64,000 bases of DNA. Origin: Actinomycetes bacterium (GTDB taxonomy: Bacteria; Actinomycetota; Acidimicrobiia; Acidimicrobiales; RAAP-2). The notes beneath the pieces are model-generated. The model saw nothing but the letters and a program-made list of their open reading frames with translations, was not told the origin of the DNA and did not search any database. Below are positions 17,160 through 23,722 of this stretch, in pieces. Numbering within the stretch: the stretch's first letter is position 1; every line of letters begins with the position of its first letter. The position numbers were made by a program, and so were the translations under genes. The stretch spans positions 1-64,000 of the forward strand of contig JAKADK010000006.1 in NCBI GenBank assembly GCA_021820665.1, read 5' to 3'.

Positions 17160-18016
17160 GAGGCGACGGCGGCGCCGGCTACCGGATCGCCACCGAGCCT
17201 GTGCTCGTGGATCGCCTCGAGCTCCGCGCCGGACCCGACGTCTTCGATGTGCTCGAGCGCGGTGCGGACGAGGACCCGCGTGAAGTGGTGGGCCACCAGC
17301 GCGGTCACGGCCGCCAGGAGCTCGGTATAGGCCTGGACGAGGTAGGCAGCGGCCGACACCTCGTCGCCGTGGGCACCAGACGCCTCGCGTGCAGAGGCCC
17401 GGGCTTTCGCGACTCGCCGTACCGACGTAGAGAACAGTCGGACGGCATCGTCGGCCAGGGCCTCGGTGGCGGCGTGGTGGCGCCTGGCCAGGTCGAGGAG
17501 GTCTGGCAGCGGGATCCCCCACTCGAGGAGGGTGAGGGCGTGGCCGGCGACGGCGACGTCCTCGTCGGTGTAGACGTCCCGCGTTCCCATCCGGCGCGGG
17601 ACGAGGAGCCCTTCGGCCTCGATGGCGGCCAGCAGGGGGAGCGGGACCGACGCCCGCGCCGCCAGGTCCGCCAGCGACAGCATCTCGCCGGCCGCTGCCG
17701 GCGTGGCCGGGACAGGCGGGCCAGCCGGCGATGCTCCCGTGGCGCCGGGAAGTCGGGAGATGCCAGAAACCTCGGCCACCAGGGCCTCGTCGGCCGCGTC
17801 GAGGTCACCGGCGACGAGGCGAGCGATGGTGGCAAGGCGGAACCCACGGGCCTGTAGGGAGCGGACCCGGAGGATGCGCTCGAGGTGATGGTCGTCGTAG
17901 AGGGCCACCCGACCCCGTCGACGGGGTGGTGGGATCAGTCGCTTGGTCTGGTAGTAGCGGACGGTGTCCACCGACGTCCCGGCCAGCCGGGCCAGCTCTT
18001 CCACCCGCATCTCCAT
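17156..18016 (-). CDS. MerR-family transcriptional regulator with two helix-turn-helix segments
   Basis: The 286-residue protein starts with a MerR DNA-binding domain (VEELARLAGTSVDTVRYYQ, then RVALYDDHHLERILRV). After a Pro/Ala linker, a second winged-helix-like segment follows (SLADLAARASVPLPLLAAIEAEGLL ... YTDEDVAVAGHALTLLEWG), then a helical C-terminus. No Cys-rich metal site is visible, so the effector is unknown. Being first in the operon with menG and menF, it may control menaquinone synthesis; that is inference. The ATG at 18016 is preceded by TAGAGT plus 6 bases. Confidence 0.83.
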   Translation of the reverse strand: MEMRVEELARLAGTSVDTVRYYQTKRLIPPPRRRGRVALYDDHHLERILRVRSLQARGFRLATIARLVAGDLDAADEALVAEVSGISRLPGATGASPAGPPVPATPAAAGEMLSLADLAARASVPLPLLAAIEAEGLLVPRRMGTRDVYTDEDVAVAGHALTLLEWGIPLPDLLDLARRHHAATEALADDAVRLFSTSVRRVAKARASAREASGAHGDEVSAAAYLVQAYTELLAAVTALVAHHFTRVLVRTALEHIEDVGSGAELEAIHEHRLGGDPVAGAAVAS

Positions 18017-18022
18017 CGCCCC

Positions 18023-18028
18023 ACTCTA
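18023..18028 (-). promoter_or_regulatory. -10 hexamer for merR-menG-menF
   Basis: TAGAGT on the minus strand, 6 bases before the ATG at 18016. This is leaderless spacing. Confidence 0.55.
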
Positions 18029-18144
18029 GGAGCATCCACTCTCAGCGTTCGAGCAACGCGCGCCGGCCCGGCGGCCTGGCCGGCCGACGGGCCCCGTGGT
18101 TGGCCCCTGGTGGCGGCTAGCTCGCCCGTCACCAGGACCTCCTG

Positions 18145-18600
18145 TCAGCGGAAGTAGCGGTACACCACCTGGGCGACGCAGCTCGGTTTCTCGGCCCCCT
18201 CCACCTCGAAGGTGACGTCGAGGACCGACTGCACACCCCCACCCACCTCTTCGACGGAGACGAGCGTCGCCCCGGCGCGCAGGTTGCTCCCCACCGGTAC
18301 CGGCGCAGGGAAGCGGACCCGGTTGCATCCGTAGTTCACGCCCATCGTGATGCCCTCCACGTGGAGCACCTCGGCCAGGAGGACCGGGGCGAGCGAGAGC
18401 GTGAGGTACCCGTGGGCGATGGGTCCACCGAAAGGTCCCGCGGCGGCCCGTTCGGGGTCGACGTGGATCCACTGGTGGTCGCCCGTGGCGTCCGCGAACG
18501 TGTTGACCTGGTCCTGGGTGATCCGGTGCCACTCGCTGTAGCCCAGGTGCTGCCCGACGAGGTCCGTGAAGCCATCGACTCCGTGCACGGTGGTTGTCAT
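18145..18600 (-). CDS. MaoC-like (R)-specific enoyl-CoA hydratase
   Basis: Single hot-dog domain of 151 residues. The catalytic motif FADATGDHQWIHVD holds the Asp and His of (R)-hydratases, followed by FGGPIAHGYLTLSL and NYGCNRVRFPAPVPVG. Such enzymes hydrate trans-2-enoyl-CoA in fatty-acid metabolism or act as dehydratases for unusual acyl chains. It is transcribed alone. The ATG at 18600 follows TAGTCT plus 6 bases. The 128 bases between this gene's end and merR contain nothing recognisable. Confidence 0.9.
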   Translation of the reverse strand: MTTTVHGVDGFTDLVGQHLGYSEWHRITQDQVNTFADATGDHQWIHVDPERAAAGPFGGPIAHGYLTLSLAPVLLAEVLHVEGITMGVNYGCNRVRFPAPVPVGSNLRAGATLVSVEEVGGGVQSVLDVTFEVEGAEKPSCVAQVVYRYFR

Positions 18601-18606
18601 GACCTC

Positions 18607-18612
18607 AGACTA
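18607..18612 (-). promoter_or_regulatory. -10 hexamer for the MaoC gene
   Basis: TAGTCT on the minus strand, 6 bases before the ATG at 18600; leaderless arrangement. Confidence 0.55.
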
Positions 18613-18727
18613 CGGGCGCACCCGGCTGGATGGCGAGTCGACGCCATCGAGCCGTCGATGGACCGGCCGGTCCCGGGAGGCGCGCCTACGGGCGCGACGC
18701 AGTTCTCCCTCACCGGGAGCTTCCCGG

Positions 18728-18733
18728 TACGCT
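18728..18733 (+). promoter_or_regulatory. -10 hexamer for the VIT-family gene
   Basis: TACGCT, 7 bases before the ATG at 18741. Confidence 0.5.
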
Positions 18734-18740
18734 CCGGCCC

Positions 18741-19436
18741 ATGGCTGAGCACCACCACCGCAACATCCACGGTGGCGGGGCACGCGCCGCCGTGTTCGGC
18801 ATCAGCGACGGGCTCGTGTCCAACGTTGCCCTGGTGCTCGGGGTTGCCGGGGCACACTCCTCGGGCGCGGCCGTGCGCCTTGCCGGGCTCGCCGGGCTGA
18901 TCGGGGGAGCGTGCTCGATGGCGGCCGGGGAGTACGTGTCGATGCGTGCGCAGAGCGAACTGCTCGAGCGGGAGCTCGACGTGGAGCGCCGGGCCATCCG
19001 CCGGGACCCGGAGGACGAGCGCAGAGAGCTGGCCTCGATCTACGTGACCCGGGGCGTCGAGCCGGACATGGCCGACGAGCTGGCCACCCGGATGATGAGC
19101 GATCCCGACCTGGCGCTCGCCACCCACGCCCGGGAGGAGCTGGGGATCGATCCCGACCAGCTCGGCAACCCGATCCAGGCCGCCGGGCTCTCCTTCCTGC
19201 TCTTCGCCGTCGGGGCGCTCCTGCCGCTTGTGCCCTGGTTCGTGGCGGCGGGGACCGGCGCCATCCTGGCTTCCGTCGCCATCGCTGCCATGTCGTCGTT
19301 CGGGGTGGGAGTGGCGCTGTCGATCTTCACGGGGCGGTCACTCTGGTGGTCGGCCGGGCGCCAGTTGCTGATCGCCGGCTTCGCCGCCGGAGTGACCTTC
19401 GGAGTGGGACATCTCATCGGTGGTGTGACAGGCTGA
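18741..19436 (+). CDS. VIT1/CCC1-family membrane transporter
   Basis: Membrane protein of 231 residues in the VIT1/CCC1 family, which moves Fe2+ or Mn2+. The N-terminal marks are AAVFGISDGLVSNVALVLG and GGACSMAAGEYVSMRAQSE, the first two membrane helices with conserved Asp, Met and Glu. A charged cytosolic segment (about 75-140, with ERRELASIY and the GVEPDMADELA helix) corresponds to the metal-binding domain, followed by three more helices. The His-rich start AEHHHRNIH may also bind metal. The ATG at 18741 has a leaderless-type hexamer. Confidence 0.87.
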   Translation: MAEHHHRNIHGGGARAAVFGISDGLVSNVALVLGVAGAHSSGAAVRLAGLAGLIGGACSMAAGEYVSMRAQSELLERELDVERRAIRRDPEDERRELASIYVTRGVEPDMADELATRMMSDPDLALATHAREELGIDPDQLGNPIQAAGLSFLLFAVGALLPLVPWFVAAGTGAILASVAIAAMSSFGVGVALSIFTGRSLWWSAGRQLLIAGFAAGVTFGVGHLIGGVTG

Positions 19437-19474
19437 CCGGTGATGGTTCGGCACCAACCGGCCGCTCCGGTGAC

Positions 19475-20527
19475 GTGGTGACGTGGCGCGAGCGGGCCGG
19501 CCGCCGGCAGGCAGTGGTCGTCGTGGCATTGGTGGCGGCGGTGGCACTCTCCGCCTGCAGCGCTCCGGCCTCGTTACGACCGGCCGCAAGGGCATCGGCC
19601 ACGACGGTGCCGGCGACCACCCCCGGCGGCAGCCGGTCAGGGGAAGGCGCGAGAGGGACATCGGCTACGCCCACCCCGACCTGGACGACTCCCGTGACGG
19701 TGGTGGGGACGAGCCGCGTGGACGTGTCCTGTGCCACGGCCAGGTTCTGTGGGGCCGTGGGCGCCGGCGGGCAGGCGTCGGTGTGGAACGGCTCGACGTG
19801 GGCGCGGCCGGTGTCGCTGGGCCCGGCGGTGGCGCCGGGATCGCCCGCCCCGGCGATCGCCTGTGCCGGTCCGGCGTTCTGCCTGGCGGCGATGGGGAAC
19901 AGCGTGATGGCGTGGAACGGGGTCTCGTGGGCGCCCAGCGCCAGCGTGCCGGAGGCGCAGGCCCTGGCGTGCGCCAGCCCCCGCTTCTGCACGGTGGTCA
20001 GCGGGATCGGCAACGCCTACGTGTTCGACGGCGCCACCTGGTCGGGCGCCTTCAATGCGTGGGGCGGGCCGTCCAGCATCTCGTGCACGACCCCGTCGTT
20101 CTGCATGGCCGCCATCGGAGGTGCGTCGGAGTGGGACGGGTCGGCGTGGTCGCGGCCGGTCGACGTCGACCCGGTCGGCGTCATCGACGCCGTCTCGTGC
20201 TCCGGGACCGCCTTGTGCCTGGCGGTGGACAGCGTCGGCAACGTCCTCGTCTGGCGGGGCGCGTCGTGGAGCGCGCCGGTGCCGCTGCACCCGGGGTCGG
20301 GCAGCGCGTCGTCGGCTGCCTTGACGGCCCTGTCGTGCACCAGCACGACGGTGTGCGTGGTGGGTAGCGCCGACGGCGCGGTGTCGAGCTGGAACGGCAC
20401 GGCATGGTCGGCGTTCGACGTCGTCACCGGCGACCATGCCCTCGTGTCGCTCTCGTGTGTCGCCTCGGGCTTCTGCATGGCGGCCGACAGTGCCGGGGGG
20501 GTCGTCTGGTCGTCTGGCGTCACGTGA
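19475..20527 (+). CDS. Lipoprotein with seven CX5C repeats, predicted beta-propeller
   Basis: Secreted lipoprotein of 350 residues: basic N-terminus, hydrophobic segment, lipobox LSAC with Cys28, then a Ser/Thr/Pro-rich stalk to about residue 70. Seven repeats of 36-46 residues follow, each opening with Cys-x5-Cys (SCATARFC, ACAGPAFC, ACASPRFC, SCTTPSFC, SCSGTALC, SCTSTTVC, SCVASGFC) and most running on through a G-x-x-x-x-W-x-G-x-x-W pattern. The last repeat lacks its final strand, while TWTTPVTV just before the first repeat looks like that strand, as in a closed seven-bladed propeller. No catalytic residues or known ligand. Start is GTG 19475 or 19478. Confidence 0.82.
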   Translation: MVTWRERAGRRQAVVVVALVAAVALSACSAPASLRPAARASATTVPATTPGGSRSGEGARGTSATPTPTWTTPVTVVGTSRVDVSCATARFCGAVGAGGQASVWNGSTWARPVSLGPAVAPGSPAPAIACAGPAFCLAAMGNSVMAWNGVSWAPSASVPEAQALACASPRFCTVVSGIGNAYVFDGATWSGAFNAWGGPSSISCTTPSFCMAAIGGASEWDGSAWSRPVDVDPVGVIDAVSCSGTALCLAVDSVGNVLVWRGASWSAPVPLHPGSGSASSAALTALSCTSTTVCVVGSADGAVSSWNGTAWSAFDVVTGDHALVSLSCVASGFCMAADSAGGVVWSSGVT

Positions 20528-20556
20528 GCGGACGGCCGGGCGGCACGGCGCACGCA

Positions 20557-20575
20557 CCGAGCGTTGCCCGCTCGG
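20557..20575. terminator. Stem-loop between convergent genes
   Basis: CCGAGCG, 5-base loop, CGCTCGG: a perfect 7-bp stem in the 49 bases between the lipoprotein gene and mshD. There is no T-run on either side, so a bidirectional terminator is only a candidate. Confidence 0.4.
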
Positions 20576-20576
20576 C

Positions 20577-21524
20577 TCAGGGCTCCGACGCGAGATCGAT
20601 CCGGAGGGCGCGCTGGACGTGGTGGACGGCGAACCCGGCCGACCGGTAGAGCGCCAGCGCCGGTTCGTTGTCCGCCTCGACGTGGAGCATGGCGACGTGC
20701 GCCCCCCGGTCGTGGAGCGAGGTCAGCCCGGCGTCGAGGAGCGCCCGCCCGAGGCCCCGACCGTGGAGCCGAGGATCGACGAAGATGACGTAGATCTCTC
20801 CGAGCGGGGGAGCGCTATCGGGATGGATCTTCGTCCAGCAAGCACCACCGATGCCGTCACCGTCTTCGAGCACGAGGAACCCCTGCGGGTCGAACCAGGC
20901 CTCCTGCTCGCGGGAACGGACCTGGTCGACCGTCCAGTTGCCCTGCTCGGGATGGCCGGCAAAGGCTCGATTGTTGGCCGCGACCCAACTGGCCTCGTCG
21001 GAGCCGGGACGGAAGGCCCTCACCGGGACGCCTGGGCTCCGCCGTACCTCCGGGACGGGGAGCGTGCGGCGCAGCTCGACCAGGCGGCGCTCGGTCGACC
21101 GGAAGGAGGCCGGTGCGATGGCCTCGAGCGGGGGTCCGCCGACGGGTTGCCACAGCATGGCGGTGGTCGCCCCGTGCCGGCACGCGCCGGCACAGGCGTC
21201 GGCGACGAGCCGGGCAACGACCGACGGCGGCAGCCCCGAGGCGGCAGGGGAGACGACCTCGACCGTCCACACCACGTCCGGACCGCCGGGCTCCGGGGGG
21301 CCGACTCCGACGGCGGCGCCGACGAGTGGCCCGCCTGTCCCCGTTCGCACGGCGGAGATGCCACAGGGGGCGCCGGACCCGGCCTGGAGCCGGAGCCGCG
21401 GCCCCTCGCTCAACACGGCGCCGCCCATCGCGTCGGTACCCCTCGCCGCCAACGCCAACGTCTCTTCGGACAGCGAGGGCGTGGCCTCGGCAAAGGGCTC
21501 GAGCACCATTGGAGCGGCATCCAT
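20577..21524 (-). CDS. mshD: Mycothiol synthase
   Basis: Acetyl-CoA:Cys-GlcN-Ins acetyltransferase, the last step of mycothiol synthesis. At 315 residues it has two GNAT domains: a degenerate N-terminal one and an active C-terminal one with VFVDPRLHGRGLGRALLDAGL and LYRSAGF. The segment AANNRAFAGHPEQGNWT is highly typical of MshD. The ATG at 21524 lies 33 bases from the divergent nth start. Its presence indicates a mycothiol-making actinobacterium. Confidence 0.88.
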   Translation of the reverse strand: MDAAPMVLEPFAEATPSLSEETLALAARGTDAMGGAVLSEGPRLRLQAGSGAPCGISAVRTGTGGPLVGAAVGVGPPEPGGPDVVWTVEVVSPAASGLPPSVVARLVADACAGACRHGATTAMLWQPVGGPPLEAIAPASFRSTERRLVELRRTLPVPEVRRSPGVPVRAFRPGSDEASWVAANNRAFAGHPEQGNWTVDQVRSREQEAWFDPQGFLVLEDGDGIGGACWTKIHPDSAPPLGEIYVIFVDPRLHGRGLGRALLDAGLTSLHDRGAHVAMLHVEADNEPALALYRSAGFAVHHVQRALRIDLASEP

Positions 21525-21534
21525 GTCGGCCTCG

Positions 21535-21540
21535 ACGTTA
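21535..21540 (-). promoter_or_regulatory. -10 hexamer for mshD
   Basis: TAACGT on the minus strand, 10 bases before the ATG at 21524; separated by only CCGG from the hexamer of nth, so the two promoters stand back to back. Confidence 0.4.
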
Positions 21541-21544
21541 CCGG

Positions 21545-21550
21545 TAGTGT
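21545..21550 (+). promoter_or_regulatory. -10 hexamer for nth
   Basis: TAGTGT, 7 bases before the ATG at 21558. Confidence 0.5.
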
Positions 21551-21557
21551 CCGCCCC

Positions 21558-22307
21558 ATGACCGCATCCCCGGCGCTGAGCCGGCGTGCCCGCATCGTCA
21601 GATCCCGTCTGGCGACGCTGTACCCCGGTAGCGCCGAGGAGCTCTGCGCGCTCGTCCATGCCAACCCGTTCCAGCTGGTTGTGGCCACGATCCTGTCGGC
21701 CCAATGCACCGACACCCGGGTCAACCAGGTGACGCCCGGGCTGTTCTCCCGGTATCCCGACGCGGCTGCGCTGGCCGGTGCGGAGCCGGGGGTCGTCGAG
21801 GCGCTCGTCCGCCCGACCGGCTTCTACCGGGCGAAGACCCGCCACCTCCTCGGGATGGCACGGCACGTGGTCGAGCGTTTCGACGGGGAGATCCCGTCAT
21901 GCATGGACGATCTGGTGACGCTGCCCGGTGTCGGGCGAAAGACGGCGAACGTGGTGCGCAGCGTCGGGTTCGCGCTCCCCGGCCTGCCGGTCGACACGCA
22001 CGTGGGCAGGGTGGCGCGTCGGCTGGCCCTCACGACGGCGACGGATCCGGTGCGTGTGGAAGAAGACCTCGGTCACCTCGTTCCGCCACCGGAACGGGGC
22101 GTGTTCAGCCTGCGCCTCATCGAGCATGGTCGGGCGGTCTGCCGAGCGCGACGTCCAGCATGCGATCGGTGCGGCCTGTCCGACGTGTGCCCGGCGTGCC
22201 CGCCCGTGCCCGCCGGACGCGGCGGTCGGGGGGATCCGGCGATGCCCGGCGGTGAGGGACCGGGGGGGAAGAGAGCGCCCGGGACGGCTGGCAGGCGGCG
22301 CCCGTAG
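21558..22307 (+). CDS. nth: Endonuclease III
   Basis: Base-excision repair DNA glycosylase/AP lyase acting on oxidised pyrimidines. The 249-residue protein has the helix-hairpin-helix LVTLPGVGRKTANVV with catalytic Lys, the catalytic Asp in VDTHVGRVARRL, and a C-terminal [4Fe-4S] site CRARRPACDRCGLSDVC (C-x6-C-x2-C-x5-C). A Gly/Pro/Arg-rich tail of about 40 residues follows the cluster, longer than in E. coli Nth. The ATG at 21558 fits a leaderless start. Confidence 0.95.
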   Translation: MTASPALSRRARIVRSRLATLYPGSAEELCALVHANPFQLVVATILSAQCTDTRVNQVTPGLFSRYPDAAALAGAEPGVVEALVRPTGFYRAKTRHLLGMARHVVERFDGEIPSCMDDLVTLPGVGRKTANVVRSVGFALPGLPVDTHVGRVARRLALTTATDPVRVEEDLGHLVPPPERGVFSLRLIEHGRAVCRARRPACDRCGLSDVCPACPPVPAGRGGRGDPAMPGGEGPGGKRAPGTAGRRRP

Positions 22308-22485
22308 GAATGAGATGCTTGCACATGAAGTGAAATACATCAACGGAGGGAAAATTTTTCGGGATTTGGGGCGTCGCGAGTGGAACAAAGCGTCAAAACG
22401 TGCTGTTGTAGGGGTCACTCGGAACCGGTTCCCGCCACCTGGTTCCGAAGAGCGGTGCCCGGGATCCGCCGCCCGGCCCGCTCGC

Positions 22486-22513
22486 GCGAAGGCGCCCCTC
22501 GGGGCGCCTTCGC
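22486..22513. terminator. Strong GC-rich hairpin
   Basis: GCGAAGGCGCCCC, two bases, then GGGGCGCCTTCGC: a perfect inverted repeat of 13 bases (12 bp with a 4-base loop). No T-run follows; terminator-like. Confidence 0.5.
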
Positions 22514-22612
22514 CGCGTCCGGGGTGCGAAGCGGTGAGACCCGGTGAGTGCCGGCTCCGGGCTGGCGACCGGATCGCCCCGCGGGAGGTCTGAGCGGAGG
22601 GCGGCGGCGAGG

Positions 22613-22618
22613 TACCGT
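22613..22618 (+). promoter_or_regulatory. -10 hexamer for the antitoxin/PIN-like pair
   Basis: TACCGT, 6 bases before the ATG at 22625; leaderless spacing. Confidence 0.5.
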
Positions 22619-22624
22619 GAGGGC

Positions 22625-22930
22625 ATGGTCATCAAGCGTTCGGTGTCGTTGGCGGACTCGGTGGCCCTGGAGGTGGAGCAGGCGGCGAAGGAGGACGGTG
22701 TCTCGTTCAGCGCCTGGCTGTCGGCGGCGGCCGAACGGCAGCTGGTCCTGAGGGCGGGGCTCCGGGGCGTGGCCGAGTGGGAGCGCGAGGCCGGGGCGCT
22801 CACGCCCGAAGAGATCGCCGAGGGTGAGGCGCTGCTCGGCCGCCTGTTCTCCGGGGTGGCGGCCAAGGTGCGCCCGGGCGTCGCGTCGATGGTGCGTCCC
22901 GGCGTGGGGGCGAAGACGAGGCGACGGTGA
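22625..22930 (+). CDS. Antitoxin-like protein of a PIN-type pair
   Basis: The 101-residue protein begins with a strand and two helices of ribbon-helix-helix type (VIKRSVSLADSVALEVEQAA, then VSFSAWLSAAAERQL), as in VapB-like antitoxins of actinobacteria, followed by a WEREAGALTPEEIAEGEALL segment that would wrap the toxin. The C-terminus is basic (KTRRR). It overlaps the downstream gene by 4 bases (GTGA), the usual toxin-antitoxin arrangement, and probably represses its own promoter. Confidence 0.72.
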   Translation: MVIKRSVSLADSVALEVEQAAKEDGVSFSAWLSAAAERQLVLRAGLRGVAEWEREAGALTPEEIAEGEALLGRLFSGVAAKVRPGVASMVRPGVGAKTRRR

Positions 22931-23358
22931 GCGACCACGGTGTCCTGCGTCCGGGGCCGGGCCGGAGCCACCGGCGCTACGGGTTGGTCTACGGTCCGGC
23001 CGCCCTGCAGGCGGCGGCCCGGGGGGACCGGCTCATCTGGGCGCTGCACCGGGCCGCGCTCGGCCAGGGGTTCGTCCCCGTGGTGCCGGCCGTGGTGGTG
23101 CTGGATGCCGCCCGGGTTGTCGGCACCGACCCCGACCTGGCCAGTTTCCTCGCAGGAACGGAGATCGAGGCGCTCGATGCCGCCCACGCCTTCGAGCTCG
23201 GCGTCCTCGGCCAGGCGGCCGGTGCCGACAACCCGTCGACGATCGCCGTCGTCGAGTGCGCGGCCCGGCGGATGGTGGCGGCGGTCACGGCGCGCTCCCC
23301 GGGGACGGCCGAGCTGGCCGGCGTGCTCGGACACGACCTGGTGCTCCACCCGGTCTGA
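22927..23358 (+). CDS. PIN-domain-like protein lacking the acidic active-site residues
   Basis: The 143-residue protein follows the actinobacterial PIN-toxin layout: an N-terminal strand/helix ending in RGDRLIWAL, VPVVPAVVVL, ALDAAHAFELGVL, a central helix before AARR, and a closing VTARSP...ELAGVLG. Where active PIN toxins have Asp (the LDAGAL strand, the SDVVDA helix and the VTSD loop) this protein has YGPAAL, DNPSTI and VTARS. If the alignment holds it should not cleave RNA. It could be a decayed toxin kept for regulation with its antitoxin, or a different fold with chance similarity. Confidence 0.6.
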   Translation: MSDHGVLRPGPGRSHRRYGLVYGPAALQAAARGDRLIWALHRAALGQGFVPVVPAVVVLDAARVVGTDPDLASFLAGTEIEALDAAHAFELGVLGQAAGADNPSTIAVVECAARRMVAAVTARSPGTAELAGVLGHDLVLHPV

Positions 23359-23421
23359 GCCGGCGGTACCGACGGGTAGAACTGGCCGTCCCTCGCGGCG
23401 CGTTCCCGGAGCGGCTGGGGG

Positions 23422-23649
23422 TCAGCCCCGGGGGAGCGGGCCCGATCCGAGAGGGGAGCGCGTCATCCGGGTCAAGCGCCGGTGGGCGCCGGCCAGGGCC
23501 CGCTCGACGGCGAAGAGCTCGGCGGCGCGCTCGTCGTCGCCGGCCGCCCGGGCGGCCTCCGCATGGGCGGTGATGCGCCGGACCAGGTCGTCGAGGCCGG
23601 TGGCGATGGAGGAGAGCTCTGCGGTGCCGGGGTCCACGGGCCCGATCAT
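23422..23649 (-). CDS. Small helical protein of unknown function
   Basis: A 75-residue frame with a plausible protein composition: a long amphipathic, probably coiled-coil stretch (LSSIATGLDDLVRRITAHAEAARAAGDDERAAEL ... is continuous from about residue 12 to 60) and a basic end. It lies alone, antisense-oriented between the PIN-like gene and hisD, divergent from hisD by 73 bases. No clear ribosome site or -10 was seen, so it may be spurious. Confidence 0.45.
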   Translation of the reverse strand: MIGPVDPGTAELSSIATGLDDLVRRITAHAEAARAAGDDERAAELFAVERALAGAHRRLTRMTRSPLGSGPLPRG

Positions 23650-23707
23650 CGCAGCTGCGCGGACCGGGCTCCAGCCGGAGCCGGCGATCGGCGCGGACCA
23701 GCCCCGC

Positions 23708-23713
23708 TAGCAT
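23708..23713 (+). promoter_or_regulatory. -10 hexamer for the his operon
   Basis: TAGCAT, 9 bases before the hisD ATG at 23723, so the leader would be at most two or three bases. Confidence 0.45.
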
Positions 23714-23722
23714 CGTGCCGTC

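Larger units (their letters stand above)
22308..22624. other. 317-base non-coding stretch with an AT-richer island and two hairpins
   Basis: No gene I can support. About the first 105 bases (22308-22412) are visibly AT-richer than anything nearby, with an AAAATTTTT run at 22354-22362. Then come TCGGAACC (22419-22426) and GGTTCCGA (22441-22448), able to form an 8-bp stem, with the palindrome GGAACCGGTTCC (22421-22432) inside. A second strong hairpin lies at 22486-22513. The stretch ends at the promoter of the antitoxin gene. It could be a small RNA, a terminator region for nth, or a scar of an inserted element. Confidence 0.5.

Noticed and set aside
22315-22593. A 92-codon open frame in the AT-richer island after nth.
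   Set aside because: Only its first third has unusual composition; the rest runs through two strong inverted repeats and turns into Pro/Gly/Arg-rich sequence. No homologous domain recognised.
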